Positions 8,808-17,206 of a DNA stretch of 64,000 nucleotides are shown here, one piece after another. Source of the stretch: Pseudomonas parafulva NBRC 16636 = DSM 17004 (lineage in GTDB: Bacteria > Pseudomonadota > Gammaproteobacteria > Pseudomonadales > Pseudomonadaceae); the NCBI RefSeq assembly GCF_000730645.1, contig NZ_BBIU01000016.1, forward strand, positions 124,001 to 188,000, written 5' to 3'. The notes beneath the pieces were generated by a model that had not been told where the DNA came from, did no database searches, and was given only the letters and a program-made list of their open reading frames with translations. The position numbers were made by a program, and so were the translations under genes. The stretch's first letter is position 1, and each line of letters starts with the position of its first letter.

Positions 8808-8860
8808 GCGGGGCCTTGCGCCCCGCCTTTACAGCCAGTGGTGCGTCGGCTTAGCCGACG
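8808..8860 (-). other. Two hairpins at the dotP-dotN junction
   Basis: Read on the minus strand, a perfect 7-bp stem with a three-base loop (8844-8860) spans the dotP stop codon, and a second 7-bp stem with a five-base loop (8808-8826) follows. Neither has a run of T on the minus strand, so full termination is unlikely. They may act as an RNA processing or stability point that lowers dotN expression relative to dotP. Confidence 0.6.
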
Positions 8861-9231
8861 GTGGTGTTGCGCATGATCCACATCACCGTACCCACGCCGG
8901 CCATCAACCCGCCAATGAACAGGCCGACGATTGCGGACATCGGCTTTTCACGCTCGTCCTTGGAGGCTTTCCACAAGGTGTACAGCGACATGGCAACCAC
9001 CACGAAACCACCGATCGAAACCAGGGAAATCAGCAGTGTGGCACCGCCCTGCGCCGTGTCATCGATATTGGACATCACGTCACTGGCAGTCTTGCCGCCC
9101 GAGGTGTCCTGGGTCAGATCGGTCTTGGTAATGGCGAACGCCGAAGGCGCCGCCAGAGCACTGATCATGGCAGTGGTAGTGCGGACTTTGGCCGAATCGT
9201 AAGCAGCTTTCAGGGTTTTGAGTGCTTTCAT
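8851..9231 (-). CDS. dotP: DotP/IcmD-like membrane protein
   Basis: This 126-residue protein has a signal-like N-terminal region (MISALAAPSAFA around 21-32), then two hydrophobic segments at roughly 60-82 and 96-117 separated by a charged KASKDEREKP loop. Size and topology match IcmD/DotP (TraR of IncI plasmids), a small inner-membrane component of the secretion machine with no known enzymatic activity. AGGAG stands eight bases before the ATG at 9231, which rules out the longer upstream frame. The gene follows dotE with a 37-base gap, as icmD follows icmC in Legionella. Confidence 0.85.
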   Translation of the reverse strand: MKALKTLKAAYDSAKVRTTTAMISALAAPSAFAITKTDLTQDTSGGKTASDVMSNIDDTAQGGATLLISLVSIGGFVVVAMSLYTLWKASKDEREKPMSAIVGLFIGGLMAGVGTVMWIMRNTTVG

Positions 9232-9268
9232 GAGTGACGCTCCTTGAGTTTCCTTTATTGAGAAGCCG

Positions 9269-9853
9269 TTACGACCACGGCGTGAAAAGCCCAACCAGAT
9301 TGAATCCGATTGTGTTGTTGAGAACATCGCTGAACCATTTGAAATTCCACGCCAGGATGCCGCCGATGATCCAACCGAAGGCGGTACCCAGGCCTGCCTG
9401 GGACTGGTTATTGAAGTAACCGTTCACGGTTAACCAGCCCTTGACCATGGCGATGAACCCCACGATCTGCATGATGCCGAGTAGCGCCAACGTCGCCAGC
9501 TGAGCCTGTTCCTGCAGGGTGGTGCCAGAGGCGGAATACGACAGCATCCGCGAGTTCGCATAATCACCGGTCAGTGTCCGCGACATGATGCCCATCCACT
9601 CGAGGGTACCGATCGCCAGCAGAATCGAGCCGATGAGCAATTGCACGCAGGCCGAACCGACGGAAAAACGCTGCCGCCCGGCTACATACTTCAGCGCGTT
9701 GTCATGGGTGACGCCCCATATTTCCACTAGTGCTGCAGAGGTCAGGTAGAGACCGATCAATGCGGCAATGCCCTGGCACATCATGATGGCCGTCGGGACC
9801 ACTTTCCCGATGTTCACCATCACTTCTACGAGATCGGCATATCCGGCTGCCAT
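9269..9853 (-). CDS. dotE: DotE/IcmC-like membrane protein
   Basis: This 194-residue protein has four strongly hydrophobic stretches (about 20-45, 68-88, 118-137 and 152-172), as expected of IcmC/DotE (TraQ of IncI plasmids). DotE is an inner-membrane protein of the Dot/Icm apparatus and is distantly similar to DotP. The ribosome site AGGGAA precedes the ATG. The gene is 14 bases downstream of dotF and upstream of dotP, giving the conserved icmG-icmC-icmD order. The number of membrane passes was judged by eye. Confidence 0.87.
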   Translation of the reverse strand: MAAGYADLVEVMVNIGKVVPTAIMMCQGIAALIGLYLTSAALVEIWGVTHDNALKYVAGRQRFSVGSACVQLLIGSILLAIGTLEWMGIMSRTLTGDYANSRMLSYSASGTTLQEQAQLATLALLGIMQIVGFIAMVKGWLTVNGYFNNQSQAGLGTAFGWIIGGILAWNFKWFSDVLNNTIGFNLVGLFTPWS

Positions 9854-9867
9854 GTGAACTTCCCTGG

Positions 9868-10503
9868 TTAAAGAGCGGGCGAGGTGACCACGATGCCGCT
9901 GTTGCTATCAATGGCCAGCACTTTCAGTTCGCGTTGCGCCGGGGGCAATTTATCACCCGCCTTCACACTGTCTTCAGCGTCGCCGTTCTGCACCCAGGCG
10001 CGATGCCCAACCACCGCCTGGACCTTGTAACCGCTGGACTGCGGCAAGGCGTGAACGGCCCCGCTTGAGCGCTGCACTTGAGCGGCTGTCGACGTGGAAG
10101 CCGAAGCCTTGCGCGGCGGTTTGACGATCTCGACGCGCTGACGACTTGCCTCGAAATCGTTCATGCGCTTGCCCAACGCTTCGAGGCTGCTGTCTAGCTG
10201 CCTGATGCGCTCAAGCAACAACTGGGTGTTGCGCTGGGCTTCCTGACGCACGATGTTCAGCTGTTTCTCGCTGTTCTGCTGCGCCACCAGCGCGGCCTGC
10301 GCCTGCTCCTTGGATTTGGCCAGCTCAATGCTCAGCACATCCATACGTGCAGGTTGCATCTGCTGGGTCTGTACCTGAGCCATGCGTTGGGCCTTGGCAG
10401 TTGGCGACGACGTGGACTTGAGCACTATCACGGCGATCAGGATGAGCGCCACGAAGCTGCCGGCGAACACGCCTATGAGTTTTCCGAACGACCAGTTCTT
10501 CAT
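9868..10503 (-). CDS. dotF: DotF/IcmG-like inner-membrane protein
   Basis: This 211-residue protein has a short cytoplasmic start, one transmembrane helix (about residues 8-28), then a long coiled-coil-like region rich in Gln and Glu (about 45-125) and a small C-terminal domain of about 70 residues that probably folds in the periplasm. This is the layout of DotF/IcmG (TraP of IncI plasmids), which bridges the inner membrane and the core complex. In Legionella the cytoplasmic domain is longer and has been linked to effector recognition; here it is only a few residues, so that role is less likely. AGGAG precedes the ATG. A longer frame reaching into dotG has no ribosome site. Confidence 0.87.
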   Translation of the reverse strand: MKNWSFGKLIGVFAGSFVALILIAVIVLKSTSSPTAKAQRMAQVQTQQMQPARMDVLSIELAKSKEQAQAALVAQQNSEKQLNIVRQEAQRNTQLLLERIRQLDSSLEALGKRMNDFEASRQRVEIVKPPRKASASTSTAAQVQRSSGAVHALPQSSGYKVQAVVGHRAWVQNGDAEDSVKAGDKLPPAQRELKVLAIDSNSGIVVTSPAL

Positions 10504-10513
10504 GTCGAACTCC

Positions 10514-11947
10514 TTATCGAGATTGATCGTGTACGTCTTGCAGGAAGAACAGACCGAAGCCTTTGTTCGCGGGCGTCGCGTAGGTGGCCGGGCGGTTGAA
10601 GCCGCGGCGCACCTCTGAAGCGATTGAGGTACCAAGTTCACCTACGGACGTGCCGATTACCTGCTTGGTCGAAGGCTCGGTTGTGGTCTGGGCCACCACA
10701 CCGCTTGGGCTGATGATGGTGGTACCGGCAGTTTGCTGATAGGCACGCCCGTAACCCGACAACAGCGACGCTGCGCCAAGTGCGAAGTAGCGCTCCATGG
10801 TGTGGTGATCCTTCGTTTCCGCGATGCCCTGCTTCGCGTCATCCTCACGCAGGGCAACCGCGCTGATACGCATGGTTGGCCTCGAGTCATTTACGGGCGG
10901 CGCAAGGATGGTGAACTTCACACGAATGTTGTCCGGCGCCTGCTCGATCTTGCCGATGAGCTTCGAGCCATTCCATTTACCGCCACGCACGGTCGCCAGT
11001 ACGTCACCCCCGTCGTCTGTATTGACCTCCGCATCAAGCGTGGCGTACATGATGGTGCCGGTCTTGATCAACAGTTCCTTGTCAGTATCACCTACCGCCT
11101 CGATGGCGTTCGGGTCCTTTTCTTCCTTCACGGTGCGTTGCACTGCACCGGTCTGGGCGCCGCCGTTACGGCTCACCGGGTAATAGCTGACCGTGCTGAA
11201 GCTGGTCGTGTCGGCAAAGCCTTTGGCTTTTTCCGTTTCCCCCATCATTTGCTTGATGGACTTGAGGGTTTCGGAACGCAGCTCGTTGACATAGGCGTCA
11301 CGCTCCTGCTCGGCCTTCTTCAGCTCCTGCTCGATACGCCGACGCTCTTGCTCGGCGTTCTGCTCGCTCGCAGCCTGATAGGCTTGCCGCTGCGTATTGC
11401 CAGCTGGCATTGAATCAGCCGCCTGTCCACCGAAGCTGATCGCCGGTACCTCCGGCTGATCTTGTTGATAAGGCTGCCCGGGCACATTGAACTGGGCGCC
11501 CTGGCCACGATAGCGCTGTTTATCACCCTCCACTATGTTCGGGTCGAAGCCTGGCTGGTAGGAGGCGCCTCGCTCCGCAGCCTGCTCGGCTTCCAGCGTG
11601 CTGCGTTGAGCCCGGCGCTGGGCCTCGGCAGCCGAGATCGGCTCTACCGATACCTCAGGTTGCGGCGCACGCGGTACATCCACAGATGACGCCTTGCCAG
11701 CAGGGCCCTCTTTAGACTTCATGCCGTTGTAGGCCAGCGCAGCCAGCGCGACGATTACCAGTGCTGCCGCGATCAGCGACACCTTGCCTACCCCCGAGCC
11801 GAAGACCGCCTGCAGGTTGCGCTGCATCTCATCGGACTTGCGGGCTTTGGCACCGTTTCTACCGCCAGATTCGTCACGGTCGGCCACCAGTGGCTCGTGC
11901 TCTTCATCGAAACCTGCGTCACTGGGCGGGGTTTTGTTATCGCTCAT
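10514..11947 (-). CDS. dotG: DotG/IcmE core-complex channel protein (VirB10-like)
   Basis: The 477-residue protein begins with an acidic cytoplasmic region, has one transmembrane helix at about 56-74, a Gln-rich linker, a charged coiled coil (about 190-240), and a C-terminal TrbI/VirB10-like domain containing LIKTGTIMYATLDAEVNTDDGG. DotG links the inner and outer membranes and lines the central channel of the type IVB core. Legionella DotG is about twice as long because of many pentapeptide repeats in the middle; those are absent here, as in IncI TraO. The start overlaps the dotH stop by four bases (ATGA), showing translational coupling. The gene lies ten bases before dotF. Confidence 0.93.
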   Translation of the reverse strand: MSDNKTPPSDAGFDEEHEPLVADRDESGGRNGAKARKSDEMQRNLQAVFGSGVGKVSLIAAALVIVALAALAYNGMKSKEGPAGKASSVDVPRAPQPEVSVEPISAAEAQRRAQRSTLEAEQAAERGASYQPGFDPNIVEGDKQRYRGQGAQFNVPGQPYQQDQPEVPAISFGGQAADSMPAGNTQRQAYQAASEQNAEQERRRIEQELKKAEQERDAYVNELRSETLKSIKQMMGETEKAKGFADTTSFSTVSYYPVSRNGGAQTGAVQRTVKEEKDPNAIEAVGDTDKELLIKTGTIMYATLDAEVNTDDGGDVLATVRGGKWNGSKLIGKIEQAPDNIRVKFTILAPPVNDSRPTMRISAVALREDDAKQGIAETKDHHTMERYFALGAASLLSGYGRAYQQTAGTTIISPSGVVAQTTTEPSTKQVIGTSVGELGTSIASEVRRGFNRPATYATPANKGFGLFFLQDVHDQSR

Positions 11948-12957
11948 TGCATATTCCCTTGCTCGATGAAGACAGTCACGGCTTGCCCGCCGGTGGTGAA
12001 CGTAACGCTGTTCTGCAGCCCGGCGTAGCGATAGACAGCTACGCCAGTGGTGCTTCGCGCAGCATTGGTGTAAGCCGGGTACTGCGCGTCAGCCTTGGCT
12101 TTCACATACATGTTCGGGCCGTAGCGCCAGGCCTCTACACCATCCAGGCCAGTGACTTTCAGGCGCTGTGCCTCCTTGGGCGGAACGCCATCGAGGAAAT
12201 ACGCCAACGCGTCGTCAATGCTAGGCATCTGCAACAGAGAAATTCTGGCCACGGCGTCCGGGTTGCGCCCTGGAACCTTGGCGTCCACCCGCATGTCCAC
12301 CTCTTCCTGGCCTGCTGCCAGAATGAGAATGATGGGGGTAGCCAGCCCACGCAGCGTGACGGTCACGTTGCCGTAAGCGGCTGCGGTGGCCGGGTCGAGT
12401 GTCAGAATGTTGGTAGGCACCGCTGTGCCGTCCTGGCCATTCTGGCTGCCCCGCTCCCGGCCATCGCGGAACAGTTCGCGATTGATCGACACGTTCTGGA
12501 TCATCCAGGGTTGCCCTGCGTAGTCCGAGAACACGATCGAAGACTGCTGGCCCTTGCTTAGACGTACGATGGGCGGCGCCACACCCGGGTCCAGGTTGAG
12601 CGCAAGTGTGCGGGTAACGGGCTTGGCAGGGCTGACATAAGCATTGGCCTTCTGCTTTTCTCGCTCAAGCCAAAGCGTCTTGATGAGCTCCAGTTGCGCA
12701 GGCGTCAGTTGAGAATCCCGCACATCCTGAACGGTTTCGCCAATGACATCTTCCGGGCGGGGGTAGACCACCTGAGCCACACTCGAAACCTGCCGGCCCA
12801 GCCCATTGGCCGGGGGCTGGGGCGGTGCGTTGTAATCCTGCATCGGCTGGGCTTGCCGGGCCACATCCCCAACAGCGGCAGCACGTTGTGGCTCATCGGC
12901 AAACGCGGGGATGGCGATAGCGCTCGCAAGCAACGATGCGATCAGATGCTTCTTCAT
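11944..12957 (-). CDS. dotH: DotH/IcmK outer-membrane core protein
   Basis: This 337-residue protein has a cleavable signal peptide of about 20 residues ending in PAFA, followed by a Pro/Gln-rich segment and then a domain like DotH (TraN of IncI plasmids). DotH forms the outer-membrane ring of the core complex together with lipoproteins DotC and DotD, and its C-terminal part is VirB9-like. The ATG at 12957 is preferred over a GTG two codons upstream because AAGGAA is eight bases before it. It begins two bases after the dotI stop and overlaps the dotG start by four bases, so dotI-dotH-dotG form a tightly coupled block. Confidence 0.92.
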   Translation of the reverse strand: MKKHLIASLLASAIAIPAFADEPQRAAAVGDVARQAQPMQDYNAPPQPPANGLGRQVSSVAQVVYPRPEDVIGETVQDVRDSQLTPAQLELIKTLWLEREKQKANAYVSPAKPVTRTLALNLDPGVAPPIVRLSKGQQSSIVFSDYAGQPWMIQNVSINRELFRDGRERGSQNGQDGTAVPTNILTLDPATAAAYGNVTVTLRGLATPIILILAAGQEEVDMRVDAKVPGRNPDAVARISLLQMPSIDDALAYFLDGVPPKEAQRLKVTGLDGVEAWRYGPNMYVKAKADAQYPAYTNAARSTTGVAVYRYAGLQNSVTFTTGGQAVTVFIEQGNMQ

Positions 12958-12959
12958 GG

Positions 12960-13724
12960 TCACTTCCTTGGGATGTACGGCGACAGCTGAACAGAATCGA
13001 CGGCGATGCCTTTGGTATTGGTGGCCGAGGCAGGGATCTGAACAATGGTCACGGCGGCCAGGAAGTCCTGGCGAGACCGAGGCTGCTGGTCGCCCCCGAC
13101 GTAGAATTCGATGGCAATGGGTACTTGCACCAGCCAGTAGTTCTGCCCGGTCGCCAGCACCCCACTCTCTTCAACCTGGGCAACCTGGGTGGCCATGGCC
13201 CGCAGGATCATGCGGCCCTTGAGCACCCTTTCCAGGTTGCCGGAGTCGTCCAGCGTCTTGAGAAACGCTTTGCGACCATCATCCGTGTACCACCGGGCGC
13301 CTGCTGCGTTGAGGTTGGAGCGGTAGTTCACGTAATCGTACGAGTAGGAATTGACCACTGCGTCCTTGGCGAACTCAGCCAGCGTTGCCGGCGTCACGCG
13401 AGGGTTGGCCTCGGTCGAGACCTCACAGATCGCGTGGTTGTCCGTGGTGGGGATCCAGCGGTACTTCGGGTACCAGAAAACCACCGCCGCGATAGTCACG
13501 CCAAATACGCAGGTCAGCGCCAGCAGTTGCCCCCATACGCGCTTATTGCGGCGCTTGAGGTCCAGGCACTCGAGCTGAAGGCGCTTGACTTCCCTGACAG
13601 TGGCAGCGGCCTCGCCAGGCGTTTCGTCGAGGGCCAACTCCAGGAGCTTTTTTTCATCGGTGGCTGGTTTGCCATCCGGGGCTCCACCTGCAGGGGCTCC
13701 GTGTTGGGTTTCCTTACTCGACAT
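12960..13724 (-). CDS. dotI: DotI/IcmL inner-membrane protein
   Basis: The 254-residue protein has a cytoplasmic N-terminal region with a helical stretch (REVKRLQLECLDLKRRNKR), one transmembrane helix at about 64-85, and a periplasmic domain of about 165 residues. The DotI/TraM periplasmic domain is VirB8-like and helps hold the inner-membrane part of the channel together. The ATG at 13724 has AGGGGA at a good distance, and the gene start overlaps the end of the preceding small gene by 11 bases. A longer frame reaching 13853 runs inside that small gene and is not supported. Confidence 0.92.
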   Translation of the reverse strand: MSSKETQHGAPAGGAPDGKPATDEKKLLELALDETPGEAAATVREVKRLQLECLDLKRRNKRVWGQLLALTCVFGVTIAAVVFWYPKYRWIPTTDNHAICEVSTEANPRVTPATLAEFAKDAVVNSYSYDYVNYRSNLNAAGARWYTDDGRKAFLKTLDDSGNLERVLKGRMILRAMATQVAQVEESGVLATGQNYWLVQVPIAIEFYVGGDQQPRSRQDFLAAVTIVQIPASATNTKGIAVDSVQLSPYIPRK

Positions 13725-13980
13725 TACGGATTTCCCCTGTCGTTCCGTCATAAATGCAAATCGAGTCGGTTCCGTCATAGAACACGACATTTTCAAAATT
13801 GGTTTGTGTGACCAGCCAGATGGCGGCAATGGCCACGCAAGGCAGCAGTGCAAGGCATGCCCACTCCCCTATATCCAGCAACACGGCAAGGATGCGGTTG
13901 TAGCGGCGCAGTGCCCGCACATCCACATCATCACCAGCACCGGCGCCCCATGCCGTCGACGTTGATTCGAATCGATCCAT
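13714..13980 (-). CDS. Small single-pass membrane protein, probable DotJ/IcmM equivalent
   Basis: This 88-residue protein has an acidic start, a long hydrophobic segment (about 31-56) and a short C-terminal tail. It opens the operon and overlaps dotI by 11 bases. In Legionella the gene just before dotI is dotJ (icmM), a short relative of DotI that lacks its periplasmic domain. Here the region after the membrane helix (…TDSICIYD…) weakly resembles the same region of the neighbouring DotI (…DNHAICEV…). The assignment to DotJ is therefore an inference from size, position and this weak likeness. The ATG at 13980 has GGAG upstream; an ATG four codons earlier has no ribosome site. Confidence 0.65.
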   Translation of the reverse strand: MDRFESTSTAWGAGAGDDVDVRALRRYNRILAVLLDIGEWACLALLPCVAIAAIWLVTQTNFENVVFYDGTDSICIYDGTTGEIRNVE

Positions 13981-14680
13981 ATCTCGCTCCATGCGGCGGC
14001 ATTTTCATGCAAAACTTAGAAATACGCAACACCGAAATTTTGACATCAACAAAAATATCAGAACTATCACAACTGATTTTCCAGCGCTGGAGCCAAGCAA
14101 CGTGTACGGTCTGAGGGTTGAGCTAATGCCAGATCCCTCAAATCAATCTCAAAAAGGGTCGCTGGATTGGTTATAAATACTGAGATCACCACGATATTCC
14201 GCAATTTAGATTACAAAAAGCGAAAAACGCTACCCCTACCCATCCGTTGAAAAAATCATAAGCAAGCAGTTTTTTTTGATGGCCATAGCGATTCATCCCC
14301 ACCGAGTTTTGGCTTTCCGTAGGCAACAGTGCAGCCCTCCGGGCCTTGTATACAAAGCACCAGGCTAATAAAAACAGCAGGCATTGAAAGCGGTGGTCGT
14401 CCTCCATGACTCGCCTGGTACGTGTGCCAGGCGGGTGTATTCCATTATTGCGAAAGATGGCTGAATGGGCCGTTAAGGCTTGATTTACAGGCTAAAAGGG
14501 CCGTTAAAGCTAGCTAAAGGCGATTGCGGCCGCATAGCCGGCGCAAAGAGGGCATGATTTTCCACTATATGGATAGCTGTTTGCGATACTGGCAATGTGA
14601 CACTTAGGCCCTACTGATCGTTCCACGCTGGGTTGCCAAATGCATCAAACTCCACACCAGCACGAACATTTTTCTAACAA
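13981..14680. other. Gene-poor transition between the type IVB operon and the permease gene
   Basis: About 700 bases hold no convincing gene. The part next to the operon (13990-14330) is clearly richer in A and T than its surroundings and must contain the promoter of the operon. There is a 7-bp inverted repeat at 14412-14433 (CGCCTGG and CCAGGCG), and the ten-base direct repeat GGGCCGTTAA occurs at 14467-14476 and 14498-14507. I found no tRNA end, integrase or long direct repeat that would mark an attachment site. Confidence 0.6.
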
Positions 14681-14712
14681 AAACAAAAGGGCACCCGTGT
14701 CGGGTGCCCTTT
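14681..14712 (-). terminator. Intrinsic terminator of the amino-acid permease gene
   Basis: A perfect 9-bp stem, GGGCACCCG with CGGGTGCCC (14689-14697 and 14701-14709), has a three-base loop and is followed on the minus strand by TTTTGTTTTTG. It lies 24 bases beyond the permease stop codon. On the plus strand only three T follow, so it mainly serves the minus strand. Confidence 0.9.
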
Positions 14713-14735
14713 GGTCTTGCTTCAGGTGACAGCTG

Positions 14736-16127
14736 TTACCCCATTGATCGCGCGCCCACTGGTTGCGCCTGACCCCGTGTGGTCACAATACCCAGGAAGG
14801 AAATCACAATCGCCAACCCCAAGGTTGAACTCACTTCAACCCGGTGTTCAGGCGTGTACATCATCACCGCCAGCGCTGCAGCGATGAAGATGATCACCGC
14901 CCAGGTCAGCCACGGGAACAGCCACATGCGGAATTTCAGCTCGGTGTTCTCGCGCTCCAGCCGGCGGCGCATCCGCAGTTGGGAGATGGCGATCACCATG
15001 TACACCAGCAGCGCGATGGCGCCGGAACTGGCCAGCAGAAACTCGAACACGCCCTTGGGTGCGAAGTAGTTGAGCACCGCAATGGCGGCACCGATCAGCG
15101 TGCTGCCGAACACCGCAGCCCGTGGTACACCGACCCTGGAGGTATTTTTCAGCATGGCTGGTGCATCACCGCGCTTGGCCAGCGAGTACATCATGCGCGA
15201 GGCGATGTAGATGGAGGAGTTCATGCAACTGGTGACTGCCACCAGCACCACCAGGTCGACCATGAATGCCGCGTTGGGGATATTCATGATTTCCAGCGCA
15301 CGCTGGTACGAACCCACTACCGCCAGTTGCGGGTCATTCCACGGCACTACCGAGATGATCACGAAGATCGACAGGATGTAGAAGGTGCTGATACGCCAGA
15401 TCACCGAGCGGGTGGCCTTGGCGATGTTGCGCGAAGGGTCGCTGGACTCGGACGCCGCGATGGTCACCGCCTCGGTACCGATGAAGCTGAACATCACGGT
15501 GATGAAGGCACCGACCACAGCCGCCCAGCCTTTGGGGGCAAAGCCGCCGTGCTCATTGATCAGCCCGCTGAGGCCACTGACTTCACGGTTGGGCAACCAG
15601 CCCATCAGCGCTGCGAAACCGAGGCCGATAAAGCCCAGGATGGCCGTGACCTTGAGGATGGCGAACCAGAATTCGAACTCGCCGTACTTAGCCACGCTGA
15701 ACAGGTTGGTGCCGGCCAGCAACAGCACCGAGGCCAGGGCGAAGATCCAGCTGTCTACCTGAGGGAACCAGGCATTGAGCACGTGCCCCGCAGCCAGGGC
15801 TTCAATGGGAATCACCAGTACCCAGAACCACCAGTACAGCCAACCGATGGTGTAGCCGGCCCAACGGCCAATGGCCTGTTCGGCATAGGTGGAGAAAGAG
15901 CCGGTGTCGGGGTGCGCTACGGCCATTTCACCGAGCATGCGCATGACCAGTACCACCAAGGTTCCGGCCACAAAATAGGAAACTATGGTGGCTGGCCCGG
16001 CCGCCGCGATGGCGTGACCCGAGCCGACGAAGAGTCCGGCGCCGATAATGCCCGCGATGGACAGCATCGTTACATGACGTGGCTTGAAACCTTGTGCAAG
16101 GTTGCCATCAGATCCCACGGTGTTCAT
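14736..16127 (-). CDS. gabP: Amino-acid permease of the APC family, GABA permease-like
   Basis: This 463-residue inner-membrane protein has about twelve hydrophobic segments. The first helix contains the APC-type sequence SIAGIIGAGLFVGSG, and the E-rich motif EMAVAHPDTGSFSTYAEQAIG follows helix 2 as in GabP, AroP and LysP permeases. It would import an amino acid with protons; 4-aminobutyrate is the best guess from overall likeness, but related aromatic or histidine permeases cannot be ruled out by eye. The ATG at 16127 begins the canonical cytoplasmic tail; upstream codons in frame are not protein-like. It is a single-gene unit with its own terminator and a 317-base upstream region. Confidence 0.85.
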   Translation of the reverse strand: MNTVGSDGNLAQGFKPRHVTMLSIAGIIGAGLFVGSGHAIAAAGPATIVSYFVAGTLVVLVMRMLGEMAVAHPDTGSFSTYAEQAIGRWAGYTIGWLYWWFWVLVIPIEALAAGHVLNAWFPQVDSWIFALASVLLLAGTNLFSVAKYGEFEFWFAILKVTAILGFIGLGFAALMGWLPNREVSGLSGLINEHGGFAPKGWAAVVGAFITVMFSFIGTEAVTIAASESSDPSRNIAKATRSVIWRISTFYILSIFVIISVVPWNDPQLAVVGSYQRALEIMNIPNAAFMVDLVVLVAVTSCMNSSIYIASRMMYSLAKRGDAPAMLKNTSRVGVPRAAVFGSTLIGAAIAVLNYFAPKGVFEFLLASSGAIALLVYMVIAISQLRMRRRLERENTELKFRMWLFPWLTWAVIIFIAAALAVMMYTPEHRVEVSSTLGLAIVISFLGIVTTRGQAQPVGARSMG

Positions 16128-16444
16128 TGATGTTGTTCTCTTTTTGCTGACACAAGGATGGACGGGCAGGCGTAGGCGAAAAAGGCTCCTTGGGATTCGG
16201 GGTGAAGGCAGGTTGCTAGCGCTCTGTTGTTGATGTGTGCAGCGCATCAAATGCAACGTGCCGTTGCGGTTCGGGCTTCATTTAAGCCCCGCAAGCATGT
16301 GGGAAATTACACGAGAACGCCTCGGAACTGTTCGATCACGACAGCGCTTTTCCAGCAACGCCAAATGTCGCGATTGGCATATCCGATCGCGCCACCGGGC
16401 CAGGCGAAGCTTTTGTTTTTCATTTGAGTGTGCAGCAGGGCGCC
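16128..16444. other. Non-coding region upstream of the permease
   Basis: This stretch separates the permease start from the end of an ABC ATPase gene on the same strand, so it must carry the permease promoter and the end of the ABC operon. I see a short inverted repeat around 16275-16297 (CGGGCTT and AAGCCCCG), no convincing terminator with a T run, and no gene. Confidence 0.5.
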
Positions 16445-17206
16445 TCAGGCCAGCGCCCGGTCCACCAGTACCTGCAACCGCCCCTGGGAGCAGCGTTCCA
16501 CGCGTGCCTGCACGCCATAGACGTCTGCCAGCAGGTCCGGCTTGAGTACGTCGGCCGGGGCGCCGCAGGCGATTACCCTGCCCTCGCGCAGCACCACCAG
16601 CCAGTCGGCGTGGCTCGCCGCCAGGTTGATGTCATGCAGTACTGCGACGGCCAGCAACCGGTGCGCCTGCACGCGCTCACGCACGGCGTCCATCACCCGC
16701 AACTGGTAATGCAGGTCCAGTGCACTGGTGGGCTCGTCCAGCAGCAGCACCTGGGGGTTGCGCGCCAGCAATTGGGCCAGGGCCACCAGCTGGCGCTGGC
16801 CGCCCGACAGGCTGTCCAGCGAGCGCTCGGCCAGCCCTTCGATACCCAACTGGCGCAAGGCTTCGAAAGCATGGCCCAACAGGTTGTCGCTACTGCCCAC
16901 GCGCAGGGCGGCAACGATGCTTTCGAGCACGCCCAGGGCAATGCCGGGGGGCAGTTGCTGGGGCATGTAGGCCAGGCGCCGCGAGCGCTCGGCAAAGCCC
17001 AGCCGGGTGACGTCCTGGCCGTCCAGGCTAAGGCCCCCGCGCATGCGCTCCAACCCTGCCAACGCACGCAGCAGGGTGGACTTGCCTGCGCCGTTGGGCC
17101 CCACGAGTGCCACCAGGCTGCCGGCCGGGAACGCCGGCATGCTCACCTCGTGCAGAATCTGCCGTGCCCCGTAGGCTACCGATATACCTTCGATCAACAG
17201 GCTCAC
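16445..17206 (-). CDS. ABC importer ATPase, iron-siderophore/cobalamin class
   Basis: The 253-residue protein has Walker A GPNGAGKST (36-44), signature LSGGQRQ (133-139) and Walker B LLLDEPTSALD from about 154. It belongs to the FecE/BtuD type that works with a FecCD-like permease and powers uptake of a metal chelate or cobalamin-like ligand at the inner face of the membrane. Its ATG overlaps the permease stop by four bases, so the two are translated together. It is the last gene of a three-gene operon in the order binding protein, permease, ATPase. Confidence 0.9.
   Translation of the reverse strand: MSLLIEGISVAYGARQILHEVSMPAFPAGSLVALVGPNGAGKSTLLRALAGLERMRGGLSLDGQDVTRLGFAERSRRLAYMPQQLPPGIALGVLESIVAALRVGSSDNLLGHAFEALRQLGIEGLAERSLDSLSGGQRQLVALAQLLARNPQVLLLDEPTSALDLHYQLRVMDAVRERVQAHRLLAVAVLHDINLAASHADWLVVLREGRVIACGAPADVLKPDLLADVYGVQARVERCSQGRLQVLVDRALA

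Noticed and set aside
13991..14176. Plus-strand 61-codon frame upstream of the transfer operon
   Set aside because: No ribosome site and lies in the AT-rich promoter region.
14186..14407. Minus-strand 73-codon frame in the transition region
   Set aside because: No ribosome site, no recognisable domain, and unusual composition; not reported as a gene.
14844..16130. Plus-strand open frame of 428 codons over the permease gene
   Set aside because: Antisense shadow rich in His and Gln, typical of the reverse strand of a membrane protein gene.
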